Part shown: one piece after another, positions 1-7,795 of the stretch
How the letters are laid out: each line of letters opens with the position of its first letter
Position numbering within the stretch: the stretch's first letter is position 1
Source of the DNA: Maribellus sediminis
Lineage (GTDB): Bacteria; Bacteroidota; Bacteroidia; Bacteroidales; Prolixibacteraceae
DNA: 64,000 bases
Assembly (NCBI RefSeq): GCF_011799805.1
Contig: NZ_WXUB01000001.1
Coordinates: 1,116,001 to 1,180,000, forward strand
Direction of reading: 5' to 3'
The notes under the pieces: model-generated
Seen by the model: the letters and a program-made list of their open reading frames with translations, nothing else
Told to the model about the DNA's origin: nothing
Database searches by the model: none
Position numbers and translations under genes: made by a program

Positions 1-1045
1 ACCGTGAATCTATCGAAATGTTAACATCGAATAATGTTCCTGCTGCTATTGTTGGACGAAACTTACCCTTTGGATAGGTATATCTGAATCCAAACGAAGG
101 TTCGAAAATGGTCTGAGATAGAAAGCTTTCAGAATAGGTTCGCCAAATGCCTGTGTTGTATTCATTGGAACCATGATAATTTACTTTAGTAAATGCAAGA
201 CCGAAGTCTAGTGAGATTTTTTCGTTTAGAGCCGGAGAATATAAATTCAGCATGATTCCTCCTTCTAATGCCGAAGTCGAGGGGTATTCCATAACTGGAT
301 AATCGCCGGATGAGACATTTAGCTTCCATACACCAAAACCTACCAGAGGACTTAGTTTTGCTCTTAAAGGAGGAAGCGGCTTTTCGAAAACAATGCATTC
401 CTGATCGGTACAAACATAATCATGGTAGTCTTTTGTAATTTTTAATAGCGATTTATGGCTGAGTCTGGCTTTGTCAATTTCGGGTTGAATTTCCATGCAG
501 TCTGCCATAGAGGTCTTTAACAATCCAATATAACGATTAGTATTCTGAATGGTCTTTCCTATTCCCGGCACCTCTTTTTCTATTTCCTCTTCCTGTAATC
601 TCAACATTTGCATGTTTTTATCTTCCAAAAAATACATGTAGGTATATGATGTGGCGTAAAAATACAGTTTAGTAATTCCATCAAGTATAAATTCCAGAAA
701 CACCTGTTTCGTACCATCTTCTGTCTCAATTGATTTAGAAATATAATACTTGCTGTTGGTAAAACGGTAAGCTTTTATATCCGATGGTTCAAACTTAATA
801 GGTTCAGCATCCTTGTTCGTTTTAAAAGCACAAAAGCTACTGTTTCGCACATTGCCTCTATAGTCCACCAGACCATGAACAGTATCGTTTTCCCAGGTAA
901 TGTAGTACCCAGGACGAAAATCGGTCTGACCAGATGCAGTTGTTGCAGTAAATAGTAAAATAATTAAAAGGAGTCGAATCGCTTTAAGCTGACTGGAATA
1001 AAAAATGTGCCTTCGAAAGGGGGAATAATTAGTAAACATCATCAT
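1..1045 (-). CDS. Outer-membrane beta-barrel-like protein, 3' end cut off by window edge
   Basis: The reading frame is open on the minus strand from a run of three ATG codons (1037-1045) to the window edge, so about 348 residues are visible and the C-terminus is missing. The N-terminus has a hydrophobic signal-peptide-like stretch (LLLIILLFTATTASGQ). The middle carries a conserved block (around KYYISKSIE and GITKLYFYA) that also occurs in the protein at 2959-4107 (YVSKKVEYNG, GPTKLYFLA), so the two are paralogues. The last visible part has alternating hydrophobic strands such as LVGFGVW and FGFRYTYPKG, typical of a small outer-membrane barrel. Precise function is unknown. The family resembles secreted Bacteroidota proteins with an N-terminal soluble part and a PorT-like barrel. 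Confidence is high that it is a gene, low on role. Confidence 0.75.
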   Translation of the reverse strand, partial: MMMFTNYSPFRRHIFYSSQLKAIRLLLIILLFTATTASGQTDFRPGYYITWENDTVHGLVDYRGNVRNSSFCAFKTNKDAEPIKFEPSDIKAYRFTNSKYYISKSIETEDGTKQVFLEFILDGITKLYFYATSYTYMYFLEDKNMQMLRLQEEEIEKEVPGIGKTIQNTNRYIGLLKTSMADCMEIQPEIDKARLSHKSLLKITKDYHDYVCTDQECIVFEKPLPPLRAKLSPLVGFGVWKLNVSSGDYPVMEYPSTSALEGGIMLNLYSPALNEKISLDFGLAFTKVNYHGSNEYNTGIWRTYSESFLSQTIFEPSFGFRYTYPKGKFRPTIAAGTLFDVNISIDSR

Positions 1046-1255
1046 AAAAGTTCGTCCATATTTGCTTATAAATATATAAATTTTATCACGCCATTAACAT
1101 TTTAAGAATTTGAAAATGATTTTGTTTTATTTTAACCAGTTCGCTTTTTGGGTGTGCAACTAGAAATAATTCACCGTCAACTATCATGTGGTTTATCCGA
1201 TTTTATTTCAAAAGTAACACTTTGCCAAAATCTAAAGAAGAGAGAAGTTTTATCC

Positions 1256-2956
1256 TTATTCGTGATCCTTGTAGGCGGCCATAAAGTCGTTGTTCTGGTT
1301 AATGTCTTCGAAATAAGCCATATCGTTTGATACAAAAACCGAAATCTCGGGGTGGTTCATCAATAAAAGAGGAACATATGCCGATTTTTTCCAAAAGTCT
1401 CTTTCTGCGTCATAGCGGTAAATGAAATTATAACGGGTGTCGTAAACATATCCGTTGTTGCGGTACGAGAAACCAACAGGAAATTGACTATAGCCTCCTG
1501 TTTCTATAGGATTTTGGTTTTTCTCAATCCATAAGTCGCCGTTTTCGATGTATTGATAAGTACGTTCAGCAACCATCATGTACATATTATTGTCGCTTTT
1601 GAATGCAAAACCAAATGCATATTCGAAATTCACCGGGAAATTACGCAGACGGGAATATTCTTCATTTTCAAAATCGCATAGCCAGTGTTCGCCCGTGTCG
1701 GTAATAACATGAGTACCGTTGGCAGTTTCGAAATAAGTTGCCGTTCTAAAACTGAATGGCAAATTGCCTTTTTGGGTCCAGGTTTTTCCTGGGATGTCGT
1801 ACACCCAAAGGTCGTTATAGGTTTCGCCCAGCCAGTCTTGCCCGCCAACCAGGTACAGGCTGTCATTGTTTGTAATGTACAAGGCTCCCTTGGTGTTATG
1901 TGGAAAATAGTCGCTGTCCTCAGTCTGCCAGCTGTCGTTTTCGGGATCGTAAATATGAACTACTGGCCGCCATATTTCGTGAATGTAAGCCCGGTTGTTG
2001 TACGTGAAAAACTGGTTTTGAGTGGCGCTGTAATCCAGGCTGCTTTTCCTGGTCCACGAGTGTTTGATCACAAAATCGCCGGAATGAGTCACCGATTTCA
2101 TGCCGCTTTGGTAGCGAATGCTCACGTTCATATCGTCGAAGAGCTGCTCTACGTAATACGTGGAAGGCACCAGGGCTTCAATTTTTGTATTGCTTAGCGA
2201 CAGAATTTCCGCTTCTTTATCGTCGAAGTACAGCGCATGATGATCGCCGTACAACATGAAATTTTGTCCGGTGATGGTGAGGTAATCACCTGCAAAACCT
2301 GAGTTGGATGACAAGTTCTCGATTTCGGGCCCCAGAATGCGGAGGTATGCCGACGAGGTGGTGGATTTCTCGCCCACCTGTAATTCTATTTTGGTTTCGC
2401 CGCTAAAGGCCATTTCGGGGATAGTACATACTATCGAATCGGCACCGGACCTTAGTACCGGCGCTATAGTTCCATTTAAATAAATAAGATTGTTGCTTAA
2501 TTTATGGCTGAAATTTGAACCGATGATCAGCAACTCAGCTCCTTCTGCAATTTCTTTTGGCGAAAAATCGGTAATAACCGGTTCCGCTGCTCCCTGGCTG
2601 GTAAAAGTAACAGTGGTGCCGTAAACCGTTTTTTCGGTAGTTCTTACATAGGCGCGGCATACAAACTGCTCGCCATTCTCCAGGTCGCTGCTGATTCTCA
2701 CTGCGAAATCGTCTTCATTTTTTAGCGAGAGGCTGAACTCGTTATATGGATTGCTCCAATAAAATCCCCTGTCAACAATGGTGAAATCGTCTGCATTGGG
2801 CACACTTGCCGAAAAGCTGACTCCTGTGGAATTGATATCAGCGACAGGATTGGTGATTACAAAAGGATACGTTTTTTCCTGAATTTCGGCGTCTTTTTCG
2901 CAGGCAAACAAAAAAATGACCAACACCAGTAATGAAATGATTGCTTTTGTTTTCAT
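1256..2956 (-). CDS. Lipoprotein with Fn3-like, two IPT/TIG and kelch-like propeller domains
   Basis: 566 residues. A lipoprotein signal ends in a lipobox with Cys19 (FLFAC). Residues about 30-120 look like the Fn3-like module common in Bacteroidota surface proteins (RGFYWS, RAYVRT, YGTTVTF). Residues about 126-207 and 210-295 are two IPT/TIG Ig-like domains (PVITDFSP, LLIIGSNF; then LTITGQNF). From about 310 to the end there are kelch-like blades with Tyr-Asp and Trp spacing (VHIYDPENDSW, DLWVYDIPGKTW, YRYDAERDFW). It is therefore likely an outer-surface or periplasmic binding protein for carbohydrate or protein. It lies 2 nt downstream of the beta-barrel gene at 2959-4107, so the two are very probably co-transcribed and may form a surface pair. 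Exact ligand unknown. Confidence 0.85.
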   Translation of the reverse strand: MKTKAIISLLVLVIFLFACEKDAEIQEKTYPFVITNPVADINSTGVSFSASVPNADDFTIVDRGFYWSNPYNEFSLSLKNEDDFAVRISSDLENGEQFVCRAYVRTTEKTVYGTTVTFTSQGAAEPVITDFSPKEIAEGAELLIIGSNFSHKLSNNLIYLNGTIAPVLRSGADSIVCTIPEMAFSGETKIELQVGEKSTTSSAYLRILGPEIENLSSNSGFAGDYLTITGQNFMLYGDHHALYFDDKEAEILSLSNTKIEALVPSTYYVEQLFDDMNVSIRYQSGMKSVTHSGDFVIKHSWTRKSSLDYSATQNQFFTYNNRAYIHEIWRPVVHIYDPENDSWQTEDSDYFPHNTKGALYITNNDSLYLVGGQDWLGETYNDLWVYDIPGKTWTQKGNLPFSFRTATYFETANGTHVITDTGEHWLCDFENEEYSRLRNFPVNFEYAFGFAFKSDNNMYMMVAERTYQYIENGDLWIEKNQNPIETGGYSQFPVGFSYRNNGYVYDTRYNFIYRYDAERDFWKKSAYVPLLLMNHPEISVFVSNDMAYFEDINQNNDFMAAYKDHE

Positions 2957-2958
2957 GG

Positions 2959-4107
2959 TTAAAAGTTTATGGAGGTGATCACTTGCAGGTCGGAATTATC
3001 AATGGTTTGGATCGATTCCTTTTTTAGGAATTTATTGTAGCGCAATTCAAGAAACAGTGAATGTCGTGCATTCAAATGATACTCGAGTCCGAGGCCGGCG
3101 GCAATTCCCGATTGAAAGTCGCTAAACAAGGATTGGTTGTAAGCCGTGTTTATTTTAACAATATCGTTGTTGAAGGAGGTAACATACGCATCGCCATTTT
3201 TTTTAAAGTTATACGCTAATACACCACCGGCGTTAACAAAGGGGCTTATTTTGCGCGTGACAAAGGTATAACGCAACAAAACCGGAATTTTTAAAGAAGT
3301 TATGTTCGCTACAAAGTCAATTCCCTTGCTGTCGGCTTCTTCGAAATAAGAAAAGGCATGTTTTACCAAAATGGCTTCGGTGTGCAGCGAAAAATAAGTG
3401 GTCATTATCGGGATATCGGCAAACAAACCCACCGCAAACGACGATTCCTGCTTGTCGTTCACCAGTTGATAGGCCGGTTCAATGTACTTTTCAGAAACGA
3501 TAAGCCTGGTATTTTCCCAGGCGGCCAAAGCACCGAAACGAATATGCGGGAAAGGGCGATCGAGACGCTGGTTGTAATCGTTAAAGAAACGGGTTAAAGC
3601 TGCCCGGTTGTAGTTCACGAAATTAATTTGATCCGCTATTTCGGGAAAATCAGATGTTATTTCGTGCAGTTGCTTTTTATAAATAACGGTTTTGCTGTCG
3701 TCGTTTTTTTTCAGCTCTACAAACAGCGTACTGTCGCGCTCCACAAAGTAAGTTTTCCCTGTTTTTGTGGCCAGAAAGTAGAGTTTTGTCGGGCCGTTTA
3801 TCAGTCGCTCAAGGAAGTAAGCTTGTTCTATTCCGTTGTATTCCACCTTTTTCGATACATAAATCTCTCCATTTTGTATGCCGTAGCTCCTAATTTCGTC
3901 GGGACTGAAAGTCAATAAAGAATCTCTTAAATCGATGGTACACTGCAAAGCGTTGGTGATTTTATTGCTCATATTAATCTTAATTCCGCTATAGAGGCTG
4001 GTATCGCGGGCATAAAAGCCACGTTGAGCCAGAGCAGAAGTATTCAGGAGCAGAATAAGTACAAATAAAGGCAGGATATGCCAAATGCGTTGGTTGTTGA
4101 CGTCCAT
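2959..4107 (-). CDS. Secreted beta-barrel protein, paralogue of the gene at the window start
   Basis: 382 residues with a signal peptide ending near Ala-Leu-Ala-Gln (residues about 14-28). The first half contains the block shared with the truncated protein at 1-1045 (FSPDEI, YVSKKVEYNG, GPTKLYFLA). The second half (about 195-382) alternates polar and apolar residues like an eight-stranded outer-membrane barrel and ends in LELRYNKFLKK...SINF, with a hydrophobic final Phe as expected for BAM-inserted barrels. It probably sits in the outer membrane. It is the first gene of a two-gene operon with the kelch lipoprotein. No enzymatic motif was found. An alternative upstream ATG in another frame gives only a short overlapping ORF and was ignored. 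Confidence 0.8.
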   Translation of the reverse strand: MDVNNQRIWHILPLFVLILLLNTSALAQRGFYARDTSLYSGIKINMSNKITNALQCTIDLRDSLLTFSPDEIRSYGIQNGEIYVSKKVEYNGIEQAYFLERLINGPTKLYFLATKTGKTYFVERDSTLFVELKKNDDSKTVIYKKQLHEITSDFPEIADQINFVNYNRAALTRFFNDYNQRLDRPFPHIRFGALAAWENTRLIVSEKYIEPAYQLVNDKQESSFAVGLFADIPIMTTYFSLHTEAILVKHAFSYFEEADSKGIDFVANITSLKIPVLLRYTFVTRKISPFVNAGGVLAYNFKKNGDAYVTSFNNDIVKINTAYNQSLFSDFQSGIAAGLGLEYHLNARHSLFLELRYNKFLKKESIQTIDNSDLQVITSINF

Positions 4108-4224
4108 AATGGTTTTGGTTTTTCAATATTGCTTCAAAAGCAAAGGAAGTATATTTATATGTAAAATATAAATTGCTAAGCAAACTATTTTCCGAAGTTA
4201 TTAAGAAGAAAATGTGGATAGAAG

Positions 4225-5268
4225 TCAGCGCATGATCTTCAAAACAACATGCTTAATTTTTCGGCGCTTGTAGGTGTAGGAAATGTGTACCAATCCATCT
4301 TTGGTTTGAATGATGTCGGGATAACTGAATTCACCTTCCGGCTCGTCCTCCAGTTGAAAAATATCCGTCCAGTTTTTACCGTCGGCGGAGTAGTACAGGT
4401 CGAGTTTGTTACGGCCCGTTTCCCACGAGTTGCCACTTTTCAAGGGATTATTTACCAGTAGTTTTTCGCCGGATTGCAATGTGGTGGCATCGATCCCGGA
4501 ATTGGGATGCCTGATGCCGGTTTGCTGAACGGCGCTCCAGCTCAGCCCTTCATCTTCCGACCAGCTTTCCATCACTACATTCTGATTACTTCGCATCAAC
4601 GCCTGAATTTTGTTACCCGGGTAAATGAGTAACGCCGGCTGTATAACTTTTACCGAGTCGGGCGAAGGAATGTCGATTTTCGTCCAGCTTTGTCCACCGT
4701 CCTCCGAACGCTCGATGTGCGATTTCCACAACTCATGCGTAGCTTCAGTGCTCGACGGACTTAAAATAACGCCTGACTCAAGCAGTATCGGTTGATTTCG
4801 TATCGGGCCAAGAATACCATCGGGCAATTTCTCAGGTTTCGACCAGGTTTGTCCTTCATCGGAGGAATGCATCACCATTCCCCACCAGTCGTTTGGGCTT
4901 GGTCCAACTTTGTAATACAACGAAATGCTATTGTCGGCACGTCGGAACAACACCGGATTCCATGTTGGATATCTGAGTGTGTCGTTAACAATTCCGTCGG
5001 CTACTTTTTCAGGTTTGCTCCAGCTGCCCTTCCGCAGGCGTGAAGTGTAAATGCTTACGTCGGGATGGCGTTCATAGGGTCCGGCAAACCAGGCCAGCAG
5101 CAGGCCATCATTTGTCTCTACCAGCGTAGAGGCATGACATTGTTCGAATTGCGTGGTATCATCTATCAATTCGGAAGTCAATACTTCTATTCCGGGAAGC
5201 GAATTGTCAGGAGTACTGCACGATCCCAGCACAATGAAAAGTAGTATCCAAATCGAATTTTTAATCAT
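4225..5268 (-). CDS. Sialidase-fold (BNR/Asp-box) lipoprotein, putative exo-glycosidase
   Basis: 347 residues with a lipoprotein signal and lipobox Cys17 (LGSC). Four Asp-box motifs (S-x-D-x-G-x-x-W) are visible at about 135-142 (SSDEGQTW), 188-195 (SEDGGQSW), 237-244 (SEDEGLSW) and 294-300 (SADGKNW), which define a six-bladed sialidase propeller. The strongly conserved HASTLVET...LLAWFAG segment near residues 45-62 marks the BNR_2-type family often annotated exo-alpha-sialidase. I do not see the RIP/FRIP arginine motif of classical GH33 sialidases, so activity on sialic acid is doubtful, and related clades act on other uronic acids or glycans. It ends 6 nt before the AGCS transporter start-side neighbour, so it could be co-transcribed with 5275-6954. 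Likely outer membrane or periplasm. Confidence 0.8.
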   Translation of the reverse strand: MIKNSIWILLFIVLGSCSTPDNSLPGIEVLTSELIDDTTQFEQCHASTLVETNDGLLLAWFAGPYERHPDVSIYTSRLRKGSWSKPEKVADGIVNDTLRYPTWNPVLFRRADNSISLYYKVGPSPNDWWGMVMHSSDEGQTWSKPEKLPDGILGPIRNQPILLESGVILSPSSTEATHELWKSHIERSEDGGQSWTKIDIPSPDSVKVIQPALLIYPGNKIQALMRSNQNVVMESWSEDEGLSWSAVQQTGIRHPNSGIDATTLQSGEKLLVNNPLKSGNSWETGRNKLDLYYSADGKNWTDIFQLEDEPEGEFSYPDIIQTKDGLVHISYTYKRRKIKHVVLKIMR

Positions 5269-5274
5269 TTAGGT

Positions 5275-6954
5275 TTAGCCTTTCGGTACTTTTTCTCCCG
5301 GATAGCGATCGGCATATTCTTTCCAGAAAGCTTTTACTTCCTGTTTCATTTCTTTCGACAAAGCCAGTATTCCGAACAGGTTAGGAATGGTCATCAACGC
5401 GATGGTGATCCCTGAAAGTGTCCAGATGATGGTGGTATCGGTAAACGATGCAAAGAAAAATCCGATCACATAAATAATGTGGTAGTAAATTACCTTTCCT
5501 GATCCGAAAAGGAAAGTGACTGCCCTGTCGCCATAATACGACCAGCTGATTGCAGTAGAGAAGGCAAACATCAGCAAGCCTACCGAAACGATGTATTTTC
5601 CCCAGTCGCCAAACCAGCTACGGGTAAAGGCAATGGTGGTAAGTGGTGCACTATGCATCAGCGATTTTCCGCTAAGTTTCAGCCCTTCGGTATTTACCAG
5701 TTTACCGTTATTAAACTGAATGTCGCCGGTGTACGGCTGGTTGTTCACAAAAACCTTTACATCTTCGGCTACTGAACGTGCATGAAGAATGGTTGGTTGA
5801 TCGGCGATAACACCATTAACTACGTGCAGGCTTCCGGTAAAAACAGGAAGATCTTCTTTACCTACCAGGTAGTCGTGTAGATGTATAACATCGCTTTCAC
5901 TTGCTTCAGAGTACGTTCCGTCGAGTACAACGAGGTCAGCTTCCTGGAACTGGTTCTCGTGTTTTTCGGTCCACACGCCTGATGACAACAACACCAAACC
6001 GGTAAGCGAACAAATAATGATGGTATCGATAAAAGGTTCGAGCAAGGCTACCAGACCTTCTGAAACGGGCTCGTGGGCGCGTGCAGCGGCGTGGGCAATT
6101 GGTGCCGATCCCTGTCCGGCCTCGTTCGAGAACAAGCCACGGTTTACACCGCGGTTAAAAGCAAAAGCGATGCTTCCGCCAAGGAAACCGCCGGCAGCTG
6201 CTGTTCCGGTAAATACATCGCCAAAAATAGCCTGTAGCGATGGAATAATATTTTCGAAGTTATACAGAATAACGGCCAGCGCACCAACAAAATAAATTAT
6301 GGCCATTAGGGGCACTAGTCGCGAGGTTACTTTTGCAATTCGTTTGATCCCGCCGATGATTACAAAACCCAGTAACAGCGCCAGAATTCCACCGGTAAGC
6401 ATGTGGTTAATGCCAAAGGTTTCGAACAGCGAATTGGAGATACTGTTGATCTGCGGCAAACTTCCGGTACCAAAAGACGACAGTACCGTGGCGATGGCAA
6501 AAATTACTGCCAGCCATTTCAGGTTCAATCTGTTTTTCATGTAGTACATCGGTCCACCGGCAATCGAACCGTCTTCGGCCACCTCGCGGTATTTGTGCGA
6601 GAGCGTTACCTCAACAAATTTGGTGGTCATACCCACGGCTGCTGTAACCAGCATCCAAAATAAAGCAGCAGGGCCACCCAGGTGGATGGCAAGTGCCACA
6701 CCGGCAATGTTACCGGTTCCTACAGTACCCGAAAGGGCAGTGGTAAGCGCCTGAAAGTGCGAGGTGTCTCCCTGGTCGCCTTCTTTATCAAATTTACCGC
6801 GTACAATACGAAACGAGTGTTTCAGGTAACGGAACTGTGGGAATTTCAGGTAAATGGTAAAAAAGATACCCGTTCCCAATAACAAAAATACAAACCATTG
6901 AGAGCCGCCGATGTAACCATCGATGAGTGAGAGAATGTCGTTAAGTTTATGCAT
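5275..6954 (-). CDS. AGCS-family alanine/glycine:cation symporter with an extra ~100-residue loop
   Basis: 559 residues, inner membrane. The family signatures are clear: the GTGNIAGVA segment, the [26 protein letters not shown] segment in two halves, and [17 protein letters not shown]. These identify the sodium (or proton)-coupled amino acid symporter family (TC 2.A.25). Usual members have about 450-490 residues. Here roughly residues 330-432, between LVLLSSGVW and [10 protein letters not shown], form a soluble beta-rich insertion ([20 protein letters not shown]) that would sit in one loop between transmembrane helices. Similar long AGCS proteins are, to my knowledge, common in Bacteroidota, but the loop function is unknown. 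It lies directly upstream of the sialidase-fold lipoprotein (6 nt). Substrate is inferred from the family only. Confidence 0.9.
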   Translation of the reverse strand: MHKLNDILSLIDGYIGGSQWFVFLLLGTGIFFTIYLKFPQFRYLKHSFRIVRGKFDKEGDQGDTSHFQALTTALSGTVGTGNIAGVALAIHLGGPAALFWMLVTAAVGMTTKFVEVTLSHKYREVAEDGSIAGGPMYYMKNRLNLKWLAVIFAIATVLSSFGTGSLPQINSISNSLFETFGINHMLTGGILALLLGFVIIGGIKRIAKVTSRLVPLMAIIYFVGALAVILYNFENIIPSLQAIFGDVFTGTAAAGGFLGGSIAFAFNRGVNRGLFSNEAGQGSAPIAHAAARAHEPVSEGLVALLEPFIDTIIICSLTGLVLLSSGVWTEKHENQFQEADLVVLDGTYSEASESDVIHLHDYLVGKEDLPVFTGSLHVVNGVIADQPTILHARSVAEDVKVFVNNQPYTGDIQFNNGKLVNTEGLKLSGKSLMHSAPLTTIAFTRSWFGDWGKYIVSVGLLMFAFSTAISWSYYGDRAVTFLFGSGKVIYYHIIYVIGFFFASFTDTTIIWTLSGITIALMTIPNLFGILALSKEMKQEVKAFWKEYADRYPGEKVPKG

Positions 6955-7194
6955 TGATTGTTGTCTTTTTTTCGGATGAAGTGCTAAAAATAGTAATCCT
7001 GTCCAAAATGTTAAAAAATGTGTGCTTTAAATTCCAATTTATTATGAACAGATTCAAAATTCGGTTAAAAAGATTTTTGGAAAAGGACTTGAGGTAGAAT
7101 TAACCGGGAATGTATTGCACCGTCCTTTAGGGCGGTGTTAAGAAGAGTGTATTTTCTAAGGAAAACATCAGCTTATATCTTCTCCCGTAAAAAA

Positions 7195-7228
7195 TTGAGC
7201 ATTAAAAATAAATTATGTTGTACCTTAG
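7195..7228 (+). promoter_or_regulatory. Candidate Bacteroidota promoter for the small acidic protein
   Basis: TTG at 7195-7197, then 23 nt, then TACCTTAG at 7221-7228, close to the Bacteroidota -33/-7 consensus TTG - TAnnTTTG (one mismatch in the -7 box). It would place the start site about 20 nt upstream of the ATG at 7255. This supports starting the gene there rather than at the earlier in-frame ATG at 7135. Confidence 0.35.
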
Positions 7229-7254
7229 CTTTACAATTAAAAAAACAATTAAGC

Positions 7255-7509
7255 ATGCTACCCAAGTTTTTATTAGCCGACAATTCACTTGAAACACCCG
7301 ACACTATTTTTGTGGTTCACACCGAAACTCCGCGTTTTATTGTTGAAGCCGACATCGAAGACTTCTGGAGCAACCAGGAAATTCACTGGATTGATGGCGA
7401 ACCCGGTGACGAGGATTTAATTTCGGAACTGATCGAGGCAGCCGAAGAGTTTTTGGAAAAAGAGTTCGAAAACGAAGAGTTACTTTCGGAAGAAGACGAC
7501 GAAGAATAA
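7255..7509 (+). CDS. Small acidic conserved hypothetical protein
   Basis: 84 residues from the ATG at 7255. An in-frame ATG exists at 7135, but the extra N-terminus is Lys/Arg-rich low-quality sequence and a promoter-like element lies between the two. The protein begins MLPKFLLADN and has a Phe/Trp-containing core (VHTETPRFIVEADIEDFW, IHWIDGEPG). It ends in a strongly acidic, coiled-coil-like tail rich in Glu and Asp (EEFLEKEFENEELLSEEDDEE). I recognise the type as a conserved Bacteroidota small protein without known function. It is followed after 3 nt by a PspC-domain protein, so the two are probably co-transcribed. Confidence 0.7.
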   Translation: MLPKFLLADNSLETPDTIFVVHTETPRFIVEADIEDFWSNQEIHWIDGEPGDEDLISELIEAAEEFLEKEFENEELLSEEDDEE

Positions 7510-7512
7510 GCA

Positions 7513-7725
7513 GTGGCTTCCGGAAAATTATACCGGTCGCGCAACAGAATGCTTGGTGGTGTTCTGGCGGGTATTGCTGAGCATCTGGATGTTGATGTGG
7601 TGCTTATTCGCCTGATTTATGTTTTGCTGTCACTATTCTCGGCAGGTTTTCCGGGCTTGTTGGTTTATATCATCCTTTGGGCGGTTATTCCCGATCAACC
7701 AAACGAAAATATTCCGTACACGTAG
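7513..7725 (+). CDS. PspC-domain small membrane protein, GTG start
   Basis: 70 residues. The PspC signature is complete: KLYRSRNRMLGGVLAGIAEHLDVD followed by an amphipathic and transmembrane segment (LIRLIYVLLSLFSAGFPG, LLVYIILWAVIP). It starts at GTG (7513), because the KLYRS motif that always opens this domain lies before the first ATG (7549). No Shine-Dalgarno is visible. PspC proteins sit in the inner membrane and are linked to envelope-stress control in enterobacteria. In Bacteroidota short free-standing versions are common and their role is unknown. It overlaps nothing and follows the acidic small protein by 3 nt. A bidirectional terminator hairpin follows. Confidence 0.85.
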   Translation: MASGKLYRSRNRMLGGVLAGIAEHLDVDVVLIRLIYVLLSLFSAGFPGLLVYIILWAVIPDQPNENIPYT

Positions 7726-7750
7726 CGAAGCTTTCCAAAGTTTTTAGAAT

Positions 7751-7783
7751 AGGGAACCGTTCTTTTCAAGAGAACGGTTCCTT
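7751..7783. terminator. Bidirectional hairpin terminator between convergent genes
   Basis: GGAACCGTTCT (7753-7763) pairs perfectly with AGAACGGTTCC (7771-7781) around a 7-nt loop, and flanking bases extend the stem. It lies between the ends of the PspC gene (+) and tex (-), the expected place for a shared terminator. The T-tract is weak on both sides. Confidence 0.6.
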
Positions 7784-7795
7784 ACTAATATTATG

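Noticed and set aside
4225-5268. True GH33 sialidase
   Set aside because: Asp-boxes are clear but the RIP-type arginine motif is not seen, and no nan genes lie nearby.
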